A stretch of 7,573 nt of DNA, from NCBI GenBank assembly GCA_947565485.1, contig CANOGG010000054.1, positions 1 through 7,573 on the forward strand, in the 5' to 3' direction. Numbering within the stretch: the first letter of the stretch is position 1; each line of letters opens with the position of its first letter. The notes beneath the pieces were generated by a model, which had not been told where the DNA came from, did not search any database, and was given only the letters and a program-made list of their open reading frames with translations. This DNA is from an uncultured Mycoplasma sp. Lineage in GTDB: Bacteria > Bacillota_I > Bacilli_A > RF39 > UBA660. The position numbers and the translations under genes were made by a program. Positions 1-5,879 of this stretch are shown here, one piece after another.

Positions 1-86
1 CCTTTAAATATGTAGTCGTGTTTAGTTTTTTTTAAGACAAAGAACATGTATTTAGTTGTTTCTAGTTGTTCTTTTAGGTCGCTTGT
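1..86 (-). pseudogene. In-frame continuation of the Sau3AI-like endonuclease beyond the premature TAA, runs off the window
   Basis: Reading past the TAA at 87-89 without changing frame gives 28 open codons to the window edge. They begin TSDLKEQLETTKYMFF and end in HDYIFKG. Sau3AI-type enzymes, as I remember them, have a W-E-D-S segment here, then an LETRFLFF-like strand and an IFKG segment. The order and spacing fit a direct continuation. The stop sits exactly where the Glu after the conserved Trp would be, so one GAA-to-TAA change explains it. The rest of the C-terminal domain, if present, lies beyond the window. Confidence 0.7.
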
Positions 87-1082
87 TTACCAAGTTTTGT
101 ATAAAATATACAAGAAATTAAAATAGGGGAAAGAGAGGGATTCTTTAAGTTTTCCATTTTTTTCAATGCGGATGGTTTTAGGAACGATGTTGGCTTTTTG
201 AAATTCTTCGGTTTTTTCTAGCCTGCTTTTAACATTAAACATACGATGAATTAGAATGCTATTTAGATTTTTTGGTTTAGATGTTATTTTAAATTCATGC
301 ATTAGTTCTTTAGTAGATTTTCCTTGATATTTCTTAATGATGTTGTTGACATATTCTGTGATAGTAAAGTTGGTTCCTTGGAGAATTTTTTCGACGTTAG
401 AGTAATCGCCGATATATTTTCGTACTAATTGGTTCATATAGGAAATTTTGAAACAGAATGACCTTTGCATAGCGGGAGTATCACTAAAGGGTTGCTTACG
501 AAGAGATTTAGAGCTGCTTCCTTTGGGACTAGCGCCAAGATACATAGTATCAGCCTCAGATATTTCGTGAGCTTTGCCTTCTTTTATTTTGGTGATGATT
601 AAGTTCCAGTCTTCTTCGATTTGCTTTAAGTCAGGATTGGTAGCTAGTTCCAAAAATTTTTCGTGAGTTATTTTCATGTCATGTTTATCTTTATTTGGCT
701 CCCATAAATACCATAATAATTCTATAGTGTTGTTTTTAAACCAAAAATGACTTTTTTGAAATTCAAGTTTATATTCATTCATATAATCAATAATATTGAA
801 GACAAGTCTTTCTTTAGCTGATAATTTACCATTTTTTAGTTTGCGATAAGGTGTTACTTTAAGTTCTATACCAGCGGGCATAAAATCAGGTTCAGAATTA
901 TTATTTGTTTCAATACCAAAGACATGTTTTTCTATTAATTGGCCTATTCTACCTTTGTTTTTGGGATTGTTATTAGGTTTTAAGACATTATTTTCTTTTA
1001 GAATTTCATTTATTGATTTACCACATAGAGATTTTGATATTGTTATAATTTCTGGTTTAGAATAGAGACGACCTTTTTTCAT
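87..1082 (-). CDS. Sau3AI/MutH-family type II restriction endonuclease, C-terminally truncated by an in-frame stop
   Basis: This gene encodes the cleavage partner of the neighbouring cytosine methyltransferase; Sau3AI and MutH both act at GATC. The catalytic core is visible. There is a GRIGQLIE segment near residues 44-51, then D66, E73 and K75 in the spacing D-x6-E-x-K, the same as MutH D70/E77/K79. Further family-like blocks are KLKNGKLSAKERLV (about 81-94), GKAHEISEA (about 169-177) and SLRKQPFSD (about 192-200). The ATG start has an AAAGGA site 8 bases upstream. The frame stops after 331 codons, while Sau3AI is close to 490 residues as I recall it. The stop falls inside a conserved C-terminal region, and family-like sequence resumes in the same frame just after it. 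The N-terminal catalytic domain is complete, but most of the C-terminal domain is lost. Family assignment is very likely; activity is doubtful. Confidence 0.9.
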   Translation of the reverse strand: MKKGRLYSKPEIITISKSLCGKSINEILKENNVLKPNNNPKNKGRIGQLIEKHVFGIETNNNSEPDFMPAGIELKVTPYRKLKNGKLSAKERLVFNIIDYMNEYKLEFQKSHFWFKNNTIELLWYLWEPNKDKHDMKITHEKFLELATNPDLKQIEEDWNLIITKIKEGKAHEISEADTMYLGASPKGSSSKSLRKQPFSDTPAMQRSFCFKISYMNQLVRKYIGDYSNVEKILQGTNFTITEYVNNIIKKYQGKSTKELMHEFKITSKPKNLNSILIHRMFNVKSRLEKTEEFQKANIVPKTIRIEKNGKLKESLSFPYFNFLYILYKTW

Positions 1083-1090
1083 AAATTTTT

Positions 1091-1097
1091 TCCTTTC
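1091..1097 (-). promoter_or_regulatory. Ribosome binding site of the endonuclease gene
   Basis: The minus strand reads GAAAGGA, followed by 8 bases and then the ATG at 1082. It lies three bases downstream of the end of a TATAAA/GATC stretch, so the leader would be very short if transcription starts there. Confidence 0.6.
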
Positions 1098-1104
1098 GAT
1101 CTTG

Positions 1105-1110
1105 TTTATA
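1105..1110 (-). promoter_or_regulatory. Possible -10 element for the endonuclease gene
   Basis: TATAAA on the minus strand would place the transcription start near 1098, inside the GATC at 1098-1101. No convincing -35 hexamer lies 16-18 bases upstream, so this promoter looks much weaker than that of the methyltransferase. The element forms part of the inverted repeat at 1105-1135. The assignment is tentative. Confidence 0.3.
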
Positions 1111-1135
1111 TTTTAAAAATGGTTTAAAATATAAA
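1105..1135. repeat. Perfect 13-bp inverted repeat between the divergent endonuclease and methyltransferase genes
   Basis: The left arm TTTATATTTTAAA (1105-1117) and the right arm TTTAAAATATAAA (1123-1135) are exact reverse complements around a 5-base centre, AATGG. Both arms are pure A/T, which raises the chance of coincidence. The placement between the two promoters and the perfect symmetry fit an operator for a dimeric regulator. No controller (C) protein gene is visible in this window. Confidence 0.5.
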
Positions 1136-1154
1136 AAGATGGTTGATCTTTTTA
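1132..1154. repeat. 9-bp inverted repeat overlapping the methyltransferase -35 box
   Basis: TAAAAAGAT (1132-1140) and ATCTTTTTA (1146-1154) are exact reverse complements with a 5-base centre, GGTTG. The right half contains most of the TTGATC -35 hexamer and of a GATC site. A protein bound here would cover the -35 region, so it is a possible repression site. Confidence 0.45.
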
Positions 1155-1171
1155 ATTGCCTATATTATAAT
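1143..1171 (+). promoter_or_regulatory. Sigma-A-type promoter of the methyltransferase gene
   Basis: The -35 box is TTGATC (1143-1148) and the -10 box is a perfect TATAAT (1166-1171), with a 17-base spacer. The expected start is near 1178, about 30 bases before the GTG codon. The -35 contains GATC, the likely target of the encoded enzyme, so methylation of the cytosine could affect promoter strength. Confidence 0.75.
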
Positions 1172-1195
1172 ATATGTGAGTAATAAAAACAACAT

Positions 1196-1202
1196 GGGAG
1201 GT
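1196..1202 (+). promoter_or_regulatory. Ribosome binding site deciding the GTG start of the methyltransferase
   Basis: GGGAGGT is a near-ideal Shine-Dalgarno sequence 7 bases before the GTG at 1210. It fixes this unusual start codon, and the protein then begins just ahead of motif I, as expected for the family. Confidence 0.8.
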
Positions 1203-1209
1203 AGAAATT

Positions 1210-2448
1210 GTGGAGAAATTAGTAGTAGAATTATTTGCTGGAGTAGGGGGTTTTAGATGTGGTTTAAATAAAGTAGAATTAATTCATGATAAAGTCGTGG
1301 AAAAAGGAGACTGGAAATTTGTTTGGGCTAATCAATGGGAGCCAGCGACAAAGACGCAAGATGCATATTTATGTTATACGAAGAGATTTGGATTTGAAGA
1401 TACAAGTAATGTCGATATATTTCAAGTTGATAAGAATAAAATACCAGAACATTCGTTGTTAGTGGGAGGTTTTCCTTGTCAGGATTATTCGGTGGCACAG
1501 ACTTTGGCAAGTAGTAAGGGAATTGAAGGAAAGAAGGGGGTGTTATGGTGGGCAATAAATGATATATTGAAGGTAAAAAGGTCTCCTTTTGTGTTGTTAG
1601 AAAATGTAGATAGGCTCTTGTTGTCGCCGGCGAAGCAAAGGGGAAGAGATTTTGGGATTATTTTACGAAGTTTTTTAGATTTGGGTTATGCAGTAGAATG
1701 GCGAGTGATTAATGCGGGGGATTATGGAATGCCACAAAAGAGAAAAAGAGTGTTTATTTTCGCCTATCACAAGACAACTAAATATTATAAGATGATGGAG
1801 AAGCTTAATTTTAAAGATATAATATTAAAGAAGGGATTATTTGTTAGACAATTTCCGATTGAAAAAGAAGAGGAATTTAGAGAAACTAGTTTGGTAAAGA
1901 ATGAGTATGAGGATTTGATAGAACTTAATAATAAATTTAAGTTTCAGTTTGGTAATGTGGGGGTGATGATGAAAGGAAAGGTTTATACGGCTAAAGTGAG
2001 TGCTATATGTGAAAAAATATGTCCCTTAAGAAATTTAATACAGCGAGAAAAAATAGAAGAGAAGTATTTTTTAAGTGAGGAAATGTTAGAAAAATTTAGG
2101 TTTTTGAAGGGAAGAAAGAAAATTCCGAGACTTAAACCTAATGGAGAAACTTATTTTTATGCGGAAGGGGCAATGGCATGTCCTGATAATTTGGATGCAC
2201 CGGCAAGAACAATGTTGACAAGTGAGGGGAATATAAGCAGGACAACACATATTATAGAAGATTATGAAACGAAGAGAATAAGATTTTTGACGCCTATCGA
2301 GTGTGAGAGAATAAATGGATTTCCGGATAATTGGACGAATACGGGGATGAGTGATAGAAGAAGAAATTTTATGATGGGGAATGCTTTGGTTGTTGGAATA
2401 ATAGAACGCATTGGGAGAGAGCTTAGTTTAACAATAGAGAAGGAATAA
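1210..2448 (+). CDS. C5-cytosine DNA methyltransferase of a Sau3AI-type (probably GATC) restriction-modification system
   Basis: The enzyme transfers a methyl group from S-adenosylmethionine to C5 of cytosine in the recognition site and so protects host DNA from the partner nuclease. The motifs run in the usual order. Motif I is ELFAGVGGF (about 7-15), motif IV is GGFPCQDYS with catalytic Cys90, and motif VI is ENV (131-133). Motif VIII is QKRKR (176-180). A target-recognition region of about 130 residues follows, then motif IX near PARTMLTSEG (331-340) and motif X with GNALVVG (390-396). At 412 residues it is full length and intact. The GTG start is supported by the strong ribosome binding site. 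Specificity for GATC is inferred from the Sau3AI-like partner, as M.Sau3AI is also a C5 enzyme. Transcription is divergent from the nuclease gene and convergent with gpmI. Confidence 0.95.
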   Translation: MEKLVVELFAGVGGFRCGLNKVELIHDKVVEKGDWKFVWANQWEPATKTQDAYLCYTKRFGFEDTSNVDIFQVDKNKIPEHSLLVGGFPCQDYSVAQTLASSKGIEGKKGVLWWAINDILKVKRSPFVLLENVDRLLLSPAKQRGRDFGIILRSFLDLGYAVEWRVINAGDYGMPQKRKRVFIFAYHKTTKYYKMMEKLNFKDIILKKGLFVRQFPIEKEEEFRETSLVKNEYEDLIELNNKFKFQFGNVGVMMKGKVYTAKVSAICEKICPLRNLIQREKIEEKYFLSEEMLEKFRFLKGRKKIPRLKPNGETYFYAEGAMACPDNLDAPARTMLTSEGNISRTTHIIEDYETKRIRFLTPIECERINGFPDNWTNTGMSDRRRNFMMGNALVVGIIERIGRELSLTIEKE

Positions 2449-2468
2449 AAAACATCTATAGATGTTTT
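2449..2468 (-). terminator. Perfect palindrome between convergent methyltransferase and gpmI, probable bidirectional terminator
   Basis: Eight-base arms AAAACATC and GATGTTTT surround a TATA centre in the 27-bp gap between two convergent stop codons. Read on the minus strand the hairpin ends in six T, which suits termination of gpmI. On the plus strand the tract is only four T. The stem has only two G-C pairs, so it is a weak hairpin. Confidence 0.5.
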
Positions 2469-2475
2469 ATAAGTG

Positions 2476-3972
2476 TTAATTTAAAAGTGAAGGGGTATTT
2501 GCCATTTCTTCTGGGAGGGCAATATCCATGTATTCAAGGATAGTCGGGGCTATATTGCTTAGGTCGCCACCTTTTTTTAATGTTACATTAGAATCGGTGA
2601 TGATAAAGGGGACTTTGTTCGTGGTGTGGGTAGTTACAGGATTGCCAAATTCATCAAGCATGACATCGGCATTGCCATGGTCGGCAAGAATAAACATAGT
2701 ATAAAAGTTATCAACAGCGACTTCGTATAATCTTTGAAGACAGATATCGACCATGGTTACAGCTTTGATAGTGGCATTTAAGTTACCAGTGTGACCTACC
2801 ATGTCAGGATTAGCAAAGTTAATGAAGATAAAGTCAGTGTCTTTTTCCATAGCAGAAATAGTTTTTTTGGTAATTTCAGCGGCACTCATTTCGGGTTTTA
2901 GGTCGTAAGTATCGACTTTAGGTGAAGGAATAAGATTTTTTTCACATTTTTCGATTTTACCATTATACATGCCATCTAAAAAGTAAGTAACATGGGCGTA
3001 CTTTTCAGTTTCGGCGATGCGACTTTGAGTGAGGCCAAGACTGCTTAAATATCTGCCAATTGGGTTAGTGACATTGATATCTTCTAAGAAGTTGTAAGTA
3101 TTGATGTCTTTATCGAGCGGGAAGAAACTAAATACTTTGAGGTCGTTGTACTTGATAGTTGGAAATTCTTCGAAATTGGGGTTGGTTAGAGCACGTAATA
3201 TTTGTTTTGCACGATCACTACGATAATTCATCCAAAGAATTATATCACCATCTTTAATGGTACCTTCGGGGTTAATTATTAAAGGATAGAGAAATTCGTC
3301 AGTAAGATTTTTTTTATAGAGAGATAGTACCCCTTCTGTGGCGTCTTTATTTTTGATGCCAACTCCTCTAGTTATGAGGTCATAATAGAACTTAGTGCGG
3401 TCATAGTTAGTGTCACGGTCCATAGCGTAGTAACGACCACAAATACTTGCGATGGAAGCATTCGGATTATCGCTTATAGTTTCGCTTAAGTCTTTGATGA
3501 AATTGACGCCAGCATTTACTTTAGTGTCACGGCCATCAGTAATAAGATGAAAATATATTTGTTTGGCGTCGTTTTCTTTTAAAATGTCATAGACATCTTG
3601 AAATTGAGATGAATCACTGTGGACTTTGCCATCACTATAGAGACCAATGATATGGATAGTCTTTTTTTTGGCTAGTTCAATAAATTCATTAAATAAAGCA
3701 TTGTTTTGGTCTGGAGATTTTAAAAATTCGGTAATTCTAGGACCATGTTGTTTGATTTTTCGACCAGCGCCAATAGTCATGTGGCCAATCTCACTATTAC
3801 CAAATTCACCAGGATTTAAGCCAACATGTTCTTCAGACGCATAAAGAGTAGTATGAGGGTAGGTTTCCCAGAGTTTGTCAAAATTTTTAGTATCAGCCAT
3901 TTTAATGGCATTACCATATTCTTCTTCACGATAACCAAAGCCATCAAGGACGACAGTTAAAACTTTTCGCAT
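2476..3972 (-). CDS. gpmI: 2,3-bisphosphoglycerate-independent phosphoglycerate mutase
   Basis: This cytosolic enzyme interconverts 3-phosphoglycerate and 2-phosphoglycerate in glycolysis. It is a metal-dependent member of the alkaline phosphatase superfamily. Counted from the ATG, the first metal ligand is in VVLDGFGYR (D10) and the phosphorylated serine is in GNSEIGH (S60). Further family blocks are LYSDGKVHS, LITDGRDT, CGRYYAMDRDTNYDR, NYRSDRA, ANPDMVGHTG and ADHGNADVM. The 498 residues match the usual length of about 510. The frame could also begin at a GTG at 3981. However, AAGGTG, which spans that GTG, lies 6 bases before the ATG at 3972, whereas the GTG itself has no properly spaced site. 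The gene has its own promoter and terminator and is separated from pgk-tpiA by spo0A and an unknown gene. Confidence 0.96.
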   Translation of the reverse strand: MRKVLTVVLDGFGYREEEYGNAIKMADTKNFDKLWETYPHTTLYASEEHVGLNPGEFGNSEIGHMTIGAGRKIKQHGPRITEFLKSPDQNNALFNEFIELAKKKTIHIIGLYSDGKVHSDSSQFQDVYDILKENDAKQIYFHLITDGRDTKVNAGVNFIKDLSETISDNPNASIASICGRYYAMDRDTNYDRTKFYYDLITRGVGIKNKDATEGVLSLYKKNLTDEFLYPLIINPEGTIKDGDIILWMNYRSDRAKQILRALTNPNFEEFPTIKYNDLKVFSFFPLDKDINTYNFLEDINVTNPIGRYLSSLGLTQSRIAETEKYAHVTYFLDGMYNGKIEKCEKNLIPSPKVDTYDLKPEMSAAEITKKTISAMEKDTDFIFINFANPDMVGHTGNLNATIKAVTMVDICLQRLYEVAVDNFYTMFILADHGNADVMLDEFGNPVTTHTTNKVPFIITDSNVTLKKGGDLSNIAPTILEYMDIALPEEMANTPSLLN

Positions 3973-4000
3973 TTTTATCACCTTTTCATATCAAAATAAT

Positions 4001-4030
4001 ATCATAATTTTAAGAAAAATTGAATATCAA
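4001..4030 (-). promoter_or_regulatory. Probable sigma-A-type promoter of gpmI
   Basis: On the minus strand TTGATA (4030-4025) and TATGAT (4006-4001) are separated by 18 bases. They lie just downstream of the spo0A terminator, and a start near 3994 would give a leader of about 20 bases. Surrounding DNA is very AT-rich, so the -10 assignment is moderately certain. Confidence 0.5.
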
Positions 4031-4033
4031 TTT

Positions 4034-4053
4034 AAAAAAAAGGCATAAGCCTT
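4034..4053 (-). terminator. Rho-independent terminator of spo0A overlapping its stop codon
   Basis: On the minus strand AAGGC, a TTAT loop and GCCTT form a short hairpin that runs into eight consecutive T. The first stem base overlaps the TAA stop codon (4054-4052). Flanking CAATTTAA and TTAAATTG segments (4028-4035 and 4052-4059) could extend the stem imperfectly. Confidence 0.75.
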
Positions 4054-4825
4054 AAATTGTTAAAAGTTTTTTATCAAAGCGGAGGCGGTCGGCAATGGTG
4101 GCAATAAATTCAGCGTTGGTAGGTTTATCACGGTCAAAAGAAACACTATTGCCAAATATTTCTTCCATGAGGTCGTAATCGCCACGTGCCCAACTAACTT
4201 CGATAGCGTGGCGGATAGCACGTTCGACACGAGAAGCAGTGGTTGAATAACGAACTGCGACTTCGGGGTATACTTCTTTAGTTATACCACCATAGACGTC
4301 AGAGTTTTTGTAGAATAAGAAGACACTTTCACGAATATAAGTGTAGCCTTTAATGTGACTTGGAATACCAAGTTGGTGTAATAACTTACTTATTGCGACA
4401 TGGACTTGGCGTTCAGAATCAGTTAGTTCAACTGGTTTTATATATTCATAGTTAGCAAGTTCTAAGATTCTAGTTTCAAGGGCTAATAGACTAAACGGTT
4501 TTAACATATAATAATTAACACCATAGGTATTAGTCATGTTAACTGTATATTCTTTTTTGTAGCTTGTAACAACTATTACTTTTTTCTTGATATGATTTTC
4601 TTTCATTTGTTTTAGAATAGTTAGACCGTCTACTTCAGGAAGTATGAGATCCATAACGATGATGTCGAAATCATTTTTGTGAGATAAGATGTAATCTAAA
4701 GCGAAGTCTCCACTTTCAATAGATTTTACTACTTTGATTACTGCGTGACTACTAAATTGTTTTTCAATTTTAGTTATGATATTTTTATTATTATCAATAA
4801 CTAAAACTTTTGTTAAATTTTCCAT
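4052..4825 (-). CDS. spo0A: Stage 0 sporulation master regulator Spo0A (response regulator)
   Basis: Spo0A is phosphorylated through a phosphorelay or by kinases and then binds 0A boxes to switch on sporulation genes. The receiver domain covers about residues 5-125. The phospho-acceptor is D59 in VMDLILPEVDG, with T87 and K109 as the switch residues. The DNA-binding domain starts near residue 135 and includes the Spo0A-specific helix region TTASRVERAIRHAIEV and the closing KPTNAEFIATIADRLR. At 257 residues it is close to the Bacillus protein in length. AAGGAGAT lies 5 bases before the ATG. One oddity is that the acidic pair near the N terminus, normally Asp-Asp, reads D11-N12. The gene has its own promoter, an array of 0A boxes upstream and its own terminator. 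It is not next to spoIVB, its usual neighbour in Bacillus. Confidence 0.97.
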   Translation of the reverse strand: MENLTKVLVIDNNKNIITKIEKQFSSHAVIKVVKSIESGDFALDYILSHKNDFDIIVMDLILPEVDGLTILKQMKENHIKKKVIVVTSYKKEYTVNMTNTYGVNYYMLKPFSLLALETRILELANYEYIKPVELTDSERQVHVAISKLLHQLGIPSHIKGYTYIRESVFLFYKNSDVYGGITKEVYPEVAVRYSTTASRVERAIRHAIEVSWARGDYDLMEEIFGNSVSFDRDKPTNAEFIATIADRLRFDKKLLTI

Positions 4826-4872
4826 TTTTAATCTCCTTCTTTATTTAGTTCTTATTTACTACACGCAAGATA

Positions 4873-4901
4873 ATTGTAACATATATTGAGTGTTAAGTCT
4901 A
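4873..4901 (-). promoter_or_regulatory. Promoter of spo0A with extended -10
   Basis: On the minus strand TAGACT (4901-4896) and TACAAT (4878-4873) are 17 bases apart. The -10 is preceded by TGT, an extended -10 motif. The start would be near 4866, about 40 bases before the ATG. The imperfect -35 box suits a promoter that needs an activator, and the 0A-box array lies directly upstream. Confidence 0.6.
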
Positions 4902-4911
4902 GTAAATGTTT

Positions 4912-4948
4912 TGTCTAGTTATGTCAAATGATGTCGAACTTTGTCGAA
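4912..4948. promoter_or_regulatory. Array of four 0A-box-like Spo0A sites with 10-bp phasing upstream of spo0A
   Basis: The consensus 0A box is TGTCGAA (TGNCGAA). Two exact copies lie at 4932-4938 and 4942-4948. TGTCAAA at 4922-4928 has one mismatch and TGTCTAG at 4912-4918 has two. All four starts are exactly 10 bp apart, so the sites lie on one face of the helix. The array covers about -46 to -82 relative to the predicted spo0A start, a position that suits activation by Spo0A of its own gene. Confidence 0.8.
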
Positions 4949-4996
4949 AAATGTTTGTTGAAGAAGATTGATTTCTAATTGTGTGGCTAATTCATG

Positions 4997-5022
4997 AAAA
5001 AAGATACCTTTTGGGGGTATCT
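4997..5022 (-). terminator. Rho-independent terminator of the unknown 264-codon gene
   Basis: On the minus strand AGATACC and GGTATCT form a perfect 7-bp stem around a CCCAAAA loop, and the hairpin ends in six T. The stem overlaps the TAG stop codon (5023-5021). It separates the pgk-tpiA-unknown gene unit from spo0A. Confidence 0.8.
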
Positions 5023-5815
5023 AAGATATTTTATAATTATTGTTTAAGTAACGTTTGAGACTTCTAGTAGCGCTCATGTATTCTTGTTTGGCATTTTCAA
5101 CTTCGTGGTAGGTAGTTAGGAAGTCATCTTTGGCATTAGAGGGGGTGAATTTAATGGCATTAGCTGATTTTTCGTAAATGTTTTCAAGGTTATGGTCGCA
5201 GTTGGCCTCGATTTTGGCTAATTCATGGGTGTATTCATAGAGACCATATAATCCTAAAGTCATATAGTTTTGTTCAATTCCAGATAAAACTGTGGGAAGA
5301 GCATAGGTGGCAAATAAATTATTCATAGTGGAGACTTTAATACGTTTAATTTCACGGTATAGTTCAATTAAAACTTGTTTTTGGTTGTTATTATTTGGGA
5401 GATGGTTTATAATAGCGACTAGTTGGTCGTCTAAGGAGCTCGCAAGGGGTTTAATGCTTCTTAGATGAAGAGGTTCTTGGATTAAGGGATGAAGAAGAAT
5501 TTTTTCGGTTAGTTTGTAGTATAGTTCGTTGTATATTTTTAAAATAAGTTCTAGTTTTTGATATTCTTGTTTGCCATATAAAACTGTGATGACGTGAGAA
5601 ATTTCTTCTAGAAAAGTGGGGTCTAAATTATTTAGGATAGTGCCAAAGTCGATAGTAGTGCCGATAGTGGCAATAAAATTTTTGTTTTTGTTCGGGTTAG
5701 CTAAAAGAATGTTTATGTATTCGGGGGTGATATTACTTAAAATTTTGTAGGAGAGAATAGTCTTGGGAGTTAAATCTTTTTCTAATACGAGTAAGTCTTT
5801 AATTAATTTTTTCAT
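5021..5815 (-). CDS. Unrecognised 264-residue, probably all-helical cytosolic protein
   Basis: I do not recognise this protein. It is rich in Leu, Ile, Asn and Lys, has no signal peptide or membrane segment, no Trp, one Cys (in EANCDHN, about residue 207) and no obvious catalytic or nucleotide-binding motif. Most of it reads as amphipathic helices, with an Asn run (NNNN) near the middle and a charged helix (EVENAKQEYMSATRSLKRYL) near the C terminus. It is a real gene by several signs: a long open frame, an AAAGGAAG site 11 bases before its ATG, a good promoter and a terminator overlapping the stop. It lies between tpiA and spo0A, so roles linked to metabolism or sporulation are both possible. 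Neither is shown by the sequence. Confidence 0.85.
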   Translation of the reverse strand: MKKLIKDLLVLEKDLTPKTILSYKILSNITPEYINILLANPNKNKNFIATIGTTIDFGTILNNLDPTFLEEISHVITVLYGKQEYQKLELILKIYNELYYKLTEKILLHPLIQEPLHLRSIKPLASSLDDQLVAIINHLPNNNNQKQVLIELYREIKRIKVSTMNNLFATYALPTVLSGIEQNYMTLGLYGLYEYTHELAKIEANCDHNLENIYEKSANAIKFTPSNAKDDFLTTYHEVENAKQEYMSATRSLKRYLNNNYKIS

Positions 5816-5850
5816 TATTTTTTTTTCTTCCTTTATTTGAATTGTATGCT

Positions 5851-5879
5851 ATAATACTATAGTTTTGTAGAAAAGTCAA
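5851..5879 (-). promoter_or_regulatory. Sigma-A-type promoter of the unknown 264-codon gene, -35 box over the tpiA stop codon
   Basis: On the minus strand TTGACT (5879-5874) and TATTAT (5856-5851) are exactly 17 bases apart. The TGA stop of tpiA (5878-5876) lies inside the -35 hexamer. The predicted start near 5844 gives a leader of about 28 bases. No terminator is seen between tpiA and this gene, so readthrough from pgk-tpiA probably also contributes. Confidence 0.7.

Noticed and set aside
26..33. Run of eight T as a phase-variation tract in the endonuclease gene
   Set aside because: The frame is open and family-like on both sides of the run, so no slippage needs to be assumed, and the break is a nonsense codon elsewhere.
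87..89. Recoding of TAA to an amino acid to explain the readthrough-like frame in the endonuclease
   Set aside because: Other genes in the window use TAA, TAG and TGA as ordinary stops at expected lengths. A point mutation or sequence error is simpler.
1328..1555. 75-codon open frame on the minus strand inside the methyltransferase gene
   Set aside because: It is antisense to the conserved motif IV region, has no family resemblance and no ribosome binding site. It is a shadow frame.
1..2470. Restriction-modification locus as part of a mobile element
   Set aside because: No transposase, integrase, terminal repeat or tRNA attachment site is visible, and the left boundary is outside the window. 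Horizontal origin is plausible for such systems but not shown here.
3647..3844. 65-codon open frame on the plus strand inside gpmI
   Set aside because: It lies opposite the conserved GNSEIGH region of gpmI and has no independent signals.
3973..3981. GTG at 3981 as the start of gpmI
   Set aside because: The GTG is itself part of the ribosome binding site for the ATG at 3972 and has no spaced site of its own. The three extra residues are not part of the family's N terminus.
5849..5862. Small inverted repeat CTATA/TATAG downstream of tpiA as a terminator
   Set aside because: The stem is only five A/T-rich pairs, has no T tract, and overlaps the -10 region of a good promoter.
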